Source: Distichodus sexfasciatus (lineage: Eukaryota > Chordata > Actinopteri > Characiformes > Distichodontidae). From it: a stretch of 64,000 bases of DNA. Below, in pieces: positions 55,866 to 64,000 of this stretch; within the stretch, counting starts at the first letter, position 1, and every line of letters begins with the position of its first letter. The notes beneath the pieces are model-generated. The model searched no databases. It saw only the letters and a program-made list of their open reading frames with translations, and was not told where the DNA came from. The position numbers were made by a program, and so were the translations under genes. The DNA lies in the NCBI GenBank assembly GCA_032718565.1, contig JAVGVS010000316.1, positions 77,589 to 141,588 on the forward strand, in the 5' to 3' direction.

Positions 55866-57063
55866 TTTAGTGCCACCTCCTTTCCAAAAGCAAAAAAACA
55901 TTAATTAAATTTACATGGAACAATATAGCAGATAAACTATTAGGGAAACTGCTTTCAAATATGTGACTAATACAGTAAATGCACTATGTATTGATTAAAT
56001 GTCCATGTGGTGTAAAAATGGGACCAGTGCAGCGCAGAAACATTGTGTTAAGTGTATGACTAATAATGATGTACTATTTATGCATTATGTCCATTAGTAT
56101 AATCACTAGATTTATTGCAGTGACTAATATTCTCATATTTTCATTATGAGACCAACAAATGACACGCAGTGCTGTTTTTAACGAGTGTGGCTACTTCTCT
56201 CCTGCTTCTCTGCTTTCGTGTCCTTTTTGTTTTGGGCTTTGTTCTCACTATCCTGCCGAACGTGTCACGAGGTGTAACTGTGATTCCTGGTGGAGCGCTG
56301 CGTGCCTGAGACGTTTCACTTTCACTTTTATTGAAATGACTTTTCATTACTTCTGTCCTGCTTTTCAAATATTTACAGTAATTGTGTCCAGTGAAATGGT
56401 GAATGGAAATGGAAAGTTTGCCAGGGAGAAGGAAAAAGATGCAACTATTTTGCTTTATCTTCTTTCTGACACTAATGCTGGTCTAAATCTGTATCTCTCT
56501 TTGTCCCAAATATCCAACCAGGACGTCCTTCTTCCTCCTCTGCTGTTGGACCTGACATGATGGTTCCTAGCTTCACTAGCTCTTGGGGGTTAAAGATACT
56601 GCCCTCAGTAAAATAATAGCTATGAGTGAATATTAGCATAAGCCTAAGTCATGCAGTATTTTCAATTCAAGACATACAATGGGCACAAGTTCTTATTAAG
56701 CAGCATTTTTAACAAATAAATGTGTAAATGGTAATAAAGCATGACATTATCTCTATATGCAAAAGTAACAGTCATGGTATTTACATGCCCATTTATGGCA
56801 TTCAGCAGATGCTCTTATTCAGAGTGACCTCCATTTTCCTCATTTCAAGGAACACCGCTTGATCCACGGGTTCTATTTTACAACTGACAATTACTACTAT
56901 CTAAGAAATGGAAATAAAACACCATATTCTGAACAAAAACCACTAAAACACTTGCTTATTTTATGAGTGAGGTAACCAAGTAAATAAGTCAATACAGTTG
57001 GTGTGACTGCACATTTATTTCAGTTGCAGCTAAATTGAACAAGTTACAGTTCCACACCACACA
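55866..57063. other. Intergenic stretch
   Basis: AT-rich. The part at 56790-56870 includes cattcagcagatgctcttat, the inverse tail of SINE family 2. No gene is recognised. Confidence 0.5.
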
Positions 57064-57065
57064 TA

Positions 57066-57266
57066 CAAGTGGGACAAAAAAGTATTTAGTCAGCCACCAA
57101 TTGTGCAAGTTCTCCCACTTAACAAGATGAGAGAGGCCTGTAATTTTCATCATAGGTATACCTCAACTATGAGAGACAAAATGAGAAAAAAAAATCCAGA
57201 AAATCACATTGTCTGATTTTTAAAGAATGTATGTGCAAATTATGGTGGAAAATAAGTATTTGGTCA
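57066..57266 (+). repeat. Left inverted terminal repeat of Tc1
   Basis: It starts caagtgggacaaaaaagtat and ends aagtatttggtca. It corresponds to 58471-58671 in reverse with few mismatches. Confidence 0.9.
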
Positions 57267-57432
57267 CCTACAAACAAGCAAGATTTCTGGCTCTCACAGA
57301 CCTGTAACTTCTTGTGTAAGAGGCTCCTCTGTCCTCCACTCGTTACCTGTATTAATGGCACCTGCTTGAAGTCGTTATCAGTATAAAAGACACCTGTCCA
57401 CAACCTCAAACAGTCACACTCCAAACTTCACT

Positions 57433-58454
57433 ATGGCCAAGACCAAAGAGCTGTCAAAGGACGCCAGAAACAAAATTGTAGACCTGCACCAGGCTGGGAA
57501 GACTGAATCTGCAATAGGTAAGCAGCTTGGTGTGAAGAAATCAACTGTGGGAGCAGTTATTAGAAAATGGAAGACATACAAGACCACTGATAATCTCTCT
57601 CGATCTGGGGCTCCACGCAAGATCTCACCCCGTGGGGTCAAAATGATCACAAGAATGGTGAGCAAAAATCCCAGAACCACACAGGGGGACCTAGTGAATG
57701 ACCTGCAGAGAGCTGGGACCAAAGTAACAAAGGCTACCATCAGTAACACACTACGCCGCCAGGGACTCAAATCCTGCAGTGCCAGACGTGTCCCCCTGCT
57801 TAAGCCAGTACATGTCCAGGCCCGTCTGAAGTTTGCTAGAGAGCATTTGGATGATCCAGAAGAGGACTGGGAGAATGTCATATGGTCAGATGAAACCAAA
57901 ACAGAACTTTTTGGTAAAAACTCTACTCGTTGTGTTTGGAGGAGAAAGAATGCTGAGTTGCATCCAAAGAACACCATACCTACTGTGAAGCATGGGGTGG
58001 AAACATCATGCTTTGGGGCTGTTTTTCTGCAAAGGGACCAGGACGACTGATCCGTGTAACGGAAAGAATGAATGGGGCCATGTATCGTCAGATTTTGAGT
58101 GAAAACCTCCTTCCATCAGCAAGGGCATTGAAGATGAAATGTGGCTGGGTCTTTCAGCATGACAATGATCCCAAACACACCGCCCGGGTAACGAAGGAGT
58201 GGCTTCGTAAGAAGCATTTCAAGGTCCTGGAGTGGCCTAGCCAATCTCCAGATCTCAACCCCATAGAAAATCTTTGGAGGGAGTTGAAAGTCCATGTTGT
58301 CCAGCGACAGCCCCAAAACATCACTGCTCTAGAAGAGATCTGCATGGAGGAATGGGCCAAAATACCAGCAGCAGTGTGTGAAACCCTTGTGAAGACTTAC
58401 AGAAAACGTTTGACCTCTGTCATTGCCAACAAAGGGTATATAACAAAGTATTGA
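57433..58454 (+). pseudogene. Tc1-like transposase, one frameshift
   Basis: Start at 57433 (MAKTKELSKD); stop at 58452-58454. The N-terminal half (57433 to about 57996) has the helix-turn-helix DNA-binding regions (about residues 10-120) with the SGAPRKIS basic hook (residues 58-65), then the first catalytic aspartate in VIWSDETK (D153). The second half is one frame over and carries QHDNDPKH and NPIENLWREL. The aspartate that opens DNDPKH is 34 residues from the glutamate, fitting DD34E. The break falls in the G run of catggggtgg (57991-58000), consistent with one lost base. As it stands the product would be truncated and lack two of the three catalytic residues. Confidence 0.92.
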
Positions 58455-58470
58455 GATGAACTTTTGTTAT

Positions 58471-58671
58471 TAACCAAATACTTATTTTCCACCATAATTT
58501 GCAAATAAATTCTTTAAAAATCAGACAATGTGATTTTCTGGATTTTTTTTTCTCATTTTGTCTCTCATAGTTGAGGTATACCTATGATGAAAATTACAGG
58601 CCTCTCTCATCTTTTTAAGTGGGAGAACTTGCACAATTGGTGGCTGACTAAATACTTTTTTGCTCCACTTG
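58471..58671 (-). repeat. Right inverted terminal repeat of Tc1
   Basis: It starts taaccaaatacttattttcc and ends tgctccacttg at the TA duplication. Confidence 0.9.
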
Positions 58672-58673
58672 TA

Positions 58674-60751
58674 ACTGTTTTTCACTTCCTACAAATTGCA
58701 GCCCACTAACAAGCCGTGCTGCCCCCATTAGTGTGGCCAGAGTAGCTCTTCCTATTTTGGTTCAACACTACTCATGTAGTTTCAGTGATGAAAATGAGAA
58801 TATGGTGTGGCCATAAACATGCTTTATGGTGAAGTGAAGTAGGAGATTTATTTAAAAATATTCATACCCGTCAGAGTTAGTGAGGTACAGAGTGTTTAAT
58901 TAGGATCAAAGTTACACTATCAACAGAAGATCTCTGCAGAACACATGCAGCTGGCTTACAGAACACAGAGTTTAACAAAGGTTGCTGAGCAGTTACAGAA
59001 CGAGCCAAATTATATAACATGATTACAATAGCAGCTTTATAAAATATTGGCTTAAGTTTATTCTCCCTCACAACAGATGCTTAAGCTGTAGTGTGTAGTT
59101 GTGCTGTATGTTTGTTACACTGTTGTATTATTTGTAATATGGTAGTATTGTATTTAATACATGTAGAATAAATGCACTTCCACTTCTATGTTGTTTCTAT
59201 TTGTAAGTAAATGTTGTATTACTGTACAGTTATGTATGTAATATGATAATAAAACTCTTTTTCTTGAACCCAAGAGAACAGGTTGTGGTTTTGATCAACG
59301 CAGTATTACAAATTACACTCTACAGGCCCTGGTATTATTTTTCACATACAGGATAATGTTCATACTGATCTATGACTAATGCTGTGCACCATGATGAGTA
59401 AAACCCATCAGTCATTTTTACTCGTCAACATGCACTATAAGCTCCTGATTTTTATTGTAAATAGTTGATGCCATACATATGCACATTTCATTTACATCTG
59501 GGATAATCATAAACAACAATGAGTTGACAGGTGTAAAGGCAACTTAACCACTGAAAAAAGATCCTGCTGGAAATTGGCTGGTAAAAAAGTAGGACTGTAA
59601 ATTACCGCTATGTATGGACACAAGAGGCATGACTATACTGATGTCTGATCCAGCAGTTTTATTTGGGATCAATATTATGGTCTCATTGTTCCTGAATTGA
59701 TGTATCAGGGCAGGTCAATGTATTATTGTTACAAGGTAACAGGGCATTTACTCAGTGATTCCTAATGCTTTTCAGCACAGAACCCCTAACCCTATCCTCC
59801 CTAAACACAGTAGCTGACCAAGTTTGTAAACTGTAAAAGAGTGTACTCCCTGACTGTAGTAGTCTCTTTCAGCAGCGTTAATGCTTCTCCTGCCACGCTG
59901 CACAGTTTAGGAATGGCTTGAGGAACACAACAAATGGGTTTTGATTTGTCGGCTCCAGATTCATTACAGCTAAGAATCTACAAAAAATAAGTCACAGATG
60001 CCAAACCACCTCCCAACTTACCCAAACTATTTTCGCAACACAACAATTTAACAATCAGAAGAGAAAACAAGTGTTTCTGATGCAGGGAATAAACTGTTCT
60101 AATCCTAATTCTGATTATAGTGCAAAATGGGTTAACATGGAAATATTAATAATAATAATAATAATAATAATAAAATGAATATCAACTTATTTTTATTTAC
60201 TATAGCTCAATAGGCAAACCAAGGGCAGCCTCCTGTAATTAACTCTTTCAAAATTTGGCTGAGTATTCACTAGTTTTGTGCTTAGCAGTTGGAGTCTCTG
60301 ACATGTGTAATATAAGGGTGCGGAGGTGGTATAGGGTATACGGTCACCTCTGGAGTAAATTTGCTGGATTAGTTGTAGTCATGTAATATTATATGATTGA
60401 GTGGGTGATACATCCACTGTCCATCACCAGGGCAGATGGTTTACTCTGATTTGTCCTTGTGCACACTGACACAGTTATGACCGTGTGGTCTGTCAAACCC
60501 TCAACCGTGTGCTGCTGGTGAGGAGGGTGATGCTCTCTTTCCTGTCTTACAACTAGACTGTCTTTCTCCTTTTCTGCCCAACAGGAATGACTGGCTGATC
60601 TCCATGGAGATGACTTAACACCCACCTCCCCCATACGTAGTGCCCTTACAAACCATTGAGTGTTTTTGAATAGCAGAATACATGAAAGACTCAGAAGTTT
60701 TAGGTGTGAATGGCAATAATAATATGCTATACTAATACTACTAGTAATATG

Positions 60752-60785
<34 letters not shown>

Positions 60786-61290
60786 TGCTGCTTGTGCATT
60801 AACAGAACAAAAATGTATTAATGATTAAAAAGACCATAAATTATCTTTATAACCATCATCATTTTTGTGTTATTATCAGGGTTATTATCCAATTCACAAA
60901 TATAATTCACAAGTAATAATCATAACCATCATAATAATTTATTTTTGACATTTTATTACCATAATTCTGTTGACAGTGACATTCATTACAACAGGTTTGC
61001 TTGTTGGGGGTATAGGCCGGTTATATGTAAAGTTCTTTGTGACAATGACTCTTGTTAAGAGCGCTATATAAATAACTAAATAAACAACAACAATAATAAA
61101 TGTTATTGTTATTGTTATTATTATTATTATTATTATTATAGTTGTTGTTAATTACACATAAGTGTAATTACACCATTATTTTAGTTTGTTATTATTATCA
61201 TTACCATAATATGACTGAAATATACCAGCTCAGAATATGTGCATCTGTAAGTGAATATATATATATATATGTTATGTTATGTTATGGAGT
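58674..61290. other. AT-rich intergenic stretch
   Basis: Triplet runs of AAT/TAA lie at 60149-60172, 60750-60784 and 61118-61138, and an AT run at 61256-61270. No gene is recognised. Confidence 0.5.
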
Positions 61291-62800
61291 CAGGTGACCG
61301 GCTCGGTGTGTAGGCTCGGCGTGCTCCGGTCGGCGCGGCTCGGGTTGGCGGGCGTCTGCGGGCGCCGTGTTGGTGTGGGTGTTTGGGGGGGATGAGGAGG
61401 GAGCGGGGCCATAAGCAGCAGCAGCAGCAGCAGGAGGAGGAGGAGGAGGAGGAGGACGTATGGGGAAGATGGCATAACGCCGCGCGGCCGCTCCGTCCCG
61501 ACGCCCGTCCCGCCCGCGTCCACCATGAGAGAGTCGGCCGAGGCGCTCGCCGCTGACCACCGTGCCGCGCTGTCGTCTCATCGCAAACTCTTGTGCACCC
61601 TCTGGTGCTTGCTAGTCTCCAAAACTTCTTTGTGTTGCCTGCTGCTTTGCAGATTGTCTTCCTTGTCTCTGTGGTTGCTCATTATTCAGAGACAGACGGA
61701 TCTCAGGTCATCTGCAGCTGCGGCGGAGGAGAAGCAGGAAAGATGGCGATCGGCCACTGAGCCCGGCCGGGCCAGGCGCTGGAGATACGGGGCAAACTTC
61801 GCCGCAGATCGCCTTTCGGGACGGAGCTGTAAGTAAAAACGGAGACAACGGGGGAAAGCGGGGGAGAAAAGCGCGGAGCTCGGCTTAGTGAACCGTCACG
61901 CCGTGGCGCTGTATCTGGCGGACGGAACGGAGCAGGGGGTAGTTTAGATATGGAGACCGCCTCGGGAATGACCTGGAACGGGCTTGGTTATTATTTTCTT
62001 CTCCTCCTCCGCGTAGTTTCGCTGCGGCGCCTCGGCGAGAAGGAGGACTGGGCGACGACGTGCTCCAGGCTCTGGCAGACACACATATTGAGAGTCAAGC
62101 CGACGCCGTGCCCGCTCCCTATCTGCCAACCTGCTATTTATAAACCAGCTCTCCGCTGATGCGTGGCTCCTGTGAAAACTAGGACTCGGCCCGTGGAGCC
62201 CCGTGTTGTCGTCGTCGTTGTTGTCGTCGAGGCTCCGGGCTGGAGAATAAAGCCGCTCGGGGATTCGCTCCTTCTTCTGCTCGCTCATATTTACTGGCTG
62301 CTCGGAGGAGAAGGAGAAGCCATTGCGAGCGTGTTTATCTTCTTCTTTCTTTTTGCTCCTGCGTGGAGCCCATTAGCGCCTGTCTGGCTCCCCCGCGTCC
62401 AGACGCTCAGCTATAAAAATAAATAAATTAATTTATTAATTAATTAAAAAAAAAAACCCACGGCCGGAGCTCCAGCTCCACACGCCGTGTCCTCCTCAAC
62501 CCAGTTACAACCACGACCTGCTAGACCCTTGAAACACACACAGACGCGCGCACACACACGCCGCGAGTGGAAGTGGAAGTGGACGTGTGGGCTTGCGTGT
62601 TGTCGCGCTACTACTTTCTCTTCCTTTTGCCATTCTTTGCTTTATCTCCGTGGCGTTTTTTGGGGGGGACGTGTGCGCCTGCGTCTGCGCTGTCAGTGTG
62701 CGCGCTCAAGTCAGGTATGTCATTGTGGAGCTTCTCCATAAAATGGAGGAAGGGCAGATGAGTGTGGCAGGGGAGAAGCGCTGAGACAGGAGCTAGAACA
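61291..62800 (+). promoter_or_regulatory. CpG island, probable promoter and 5' exon of the next gene (znf462 candidate)
   Basis: GC content and CpG density rise abruptly at about 61300 after AT-rich DNA. YY1-like sites lie at 61466-61473 (aagatggc) and 61740-61748 (aagatggcg), typical of core promoters. A strong plus-strand donor is at 61829 (gct|gtaagt) and another at 62715 (cag|gtatgt). Several frames are open but none has protein-family similarity, so I read this as untranslated. In human the gene after TMEM38B on the same strand is ZNF462, whose first exon is untranslated, so this is inferred to be its promoter. Confidence 0.5.
61411..61455. repeat. (CAG)n(GGA)n compound triplet repeat
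   Basis: agcagcagcagcagcagcag is followed by about eight GGA units, inside the CpG island. Minus-strand poly-leucine and poly-proline frames across it are artefacts. Confidence 0.9.
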
Positions 62801-64000
62801 AAGGTTGACTTTCTTCTGCTTCTGCTGTACTTGCTGCTGTAGTCCTGCGTGCGCTGGCGACTCCGCTCTGCATGGAAGAGGAACCTCCTGATTGTGAGAC
62901 ATTACACGGACTAAATCCTTTTATAAAAACCTCCTCTTTGCACTTTTTAAGAAGCGGCTCCAGGTTAGAATCGACTCGCGTTTTCATTGCTCTTCACACT
63001 TTGCTCGTTTTTGCTGTCGGGTTCAGGTGTTGTGGAGGGTTTTGTGATTTCTTTCTGGAGGGGAAAATAAGAATGTATTGAGGCAGCGGGTTACGGAGGT
63101 GCAGTAGTGGGTGTTGTAAGAAGGGGACAGAGATGAGATGGGAATTTTAATGCCCTACAATGCAGTGGCGCTTCAACCTGCAGCGTGTTAATGTTCTACA
63201 GAAAGTGGCCTTCACACATGGCGAGACACCAACTCTTACAAGAAGTTTGCAAGTTCCTGCTTCGGTTTTGGGCGATGTGTTTGAGACGTTTTAGCTCTAC
63301 ACGAAGGTTTGGCTGCTTTTTGTAAAAGTGGGAACACTTTACTTTTTGGAGAATGGACTGCTGGATGATAAATTCTTAGTTTCACTTTGCTACCATGTAG
63401 AGTTCTTCATTTAAAGGAAAGTAATTAATTATTTGGAATGAAAGTGGTATGTCTTGTCTTATTGCTTGCATGTTCTTAGAGATAATTTGCATTTACCAAG
63501 AAAAACAGTGTGGTGCTCACAGGTGTGTGATATCTATGGTATTTGCTTATTTTTAGAGTTACAGTATGAAGTAGGCCATCAACAGCATGGTTTCACAAGA
63601 TAATGACTTACCAATTTATACATATATCATTTCATTCCATTAAAAAGTCTTGGGCACATAACCTTGCTCCTGAGTGAAGCTGTGTGTGTGTTGGGTGGGG
63701 GTTAGTGTGTGCTTTGCTTCTGTAATAACTCTGGTCACTGTAGGATCCTGCTGACAAGGACTGCGAGTCTGAGCTACACACTCAGAGCTAGGAGGAGCGC
63801 TCAAAATGGTGGCACAGCTCCTCATGTCAGGACGAGCAGGTTCCCTCAGATCAGGGCTGACGCTGGATGTTTTGACAGGTCACAGGCATCTCGGTTGACT
63901 AATTAGCGTCTCTGTGGGCTCTGCTGAGGATCTGAATTCTTCACACTATTAATTTAGGATGTTTGCACCCACGTTCAAACGTGTCACCTTGAATATATCT
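62801..64000 (+). other. Likely first intron or 5' flank downstream of the CpG island
   Basis: GC content declines gradually. No coding exon is recognised up to the window end. A short TG run and gggtggggg lie near 63681-63700. Confidence 0.4.

Larger units (their letters stand above)
57066..58671 (+). mobile_element. Tc1/mariner transposon, nearly intact (1606 bp)
   Basis: Flanked by the TA duplication (57064-57065 and 58672-58673). It has 201-bp inverted terminal repeats with few differences, starting caagtggg on the left and ending ccacttg on the right. Between them lies one transposase gene of the DD34E class broken by a single frameshift. Tc1 elements move by cut and paste into TA. High arm identity and only one coding break suggest a young copy. 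The family is of the type common in fish genomes. Confidence 0.95.

Noticed and set aside
57414..57977. 187-residue minus-strand frame
   Set aside because: It is the antisense shadow of the Tc1 transposase gene.
61282..61836. Frames with poly-L, poly-P or a 103-residue plus-strand reading in the CpG island
   Set aside because: GC-rich DNA and triplet repeats give chance open frames. No domain is recognisable, and the region reads as untranslated exon.

Overview
The window is vertebrate nuclear DNA, almost certainly from a ray-finned (teleost) fish. The signs are spliced genes with GT-AG introns, very dense CA/TG microsatellites, Tc1/mariner and hAT-type DNA transposon remnants, and many short tRNA-derived SINE copies. 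An ostariophysan fish is plausible from the repeat mixture, but the species cannot be named from the sequence alone.

Only one host protein gene can be read with confidence. It is a six-exon gene on the plus strand, coding from 3441 to 17170, for a 303-residue trimeric intracellular cation channel of the B type (TRIC-B, tmem38b). All exon junctions keep frame, with intron phases 1, 2, 1, 2 and 0 in order. Its introns hold SINEs, a foldback element, hAT fragments and one block that looks like an enhancer. About 1.1 to 2.1 kb upstream of the start codon lie two CTCF-like motifs facing left and then three facing right, the last three in a 46-bp triplication. This is the arrangement expected at a chromatin-domain boundary.

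From 17.2 kb to about 61.3 kb no convincing host exon is visible. This gene desert alternates repeat-rich stretches with complex, repeat-poor blocks that carry homeodomain, POU, SOX and AP-1-like motifs and may be conserved regulatory elements. It also holds two minisatellites (28-bp and 17-bp units), a perfect 136-bp inverted repeat around 472 bp, a duplicated approximately 95-bp block (39.4 kb and 46.0 kb), a composite of inverted Tc1 ends (33.9 to 34.7 kb), an orphan GC-rich island (54.9 to 55.3 kb), and a nearly intact 1606-bp Tc1 transposon (57066 to 58671) with one frameshift.

From 61.3 to about 62.8 kb there is a CpG-rich region with YY1-like sites and plus-strand splice donors. It is probably the promoter and 5' untranslated exon of the next gene. 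In human the next protein-coding gene after TMEM38B on the same strand is ZNF462, so the desert and island may be the znf462 regulatory domain. That is an inference from synteny, because no ZNF462 coding sequence lies in the window.
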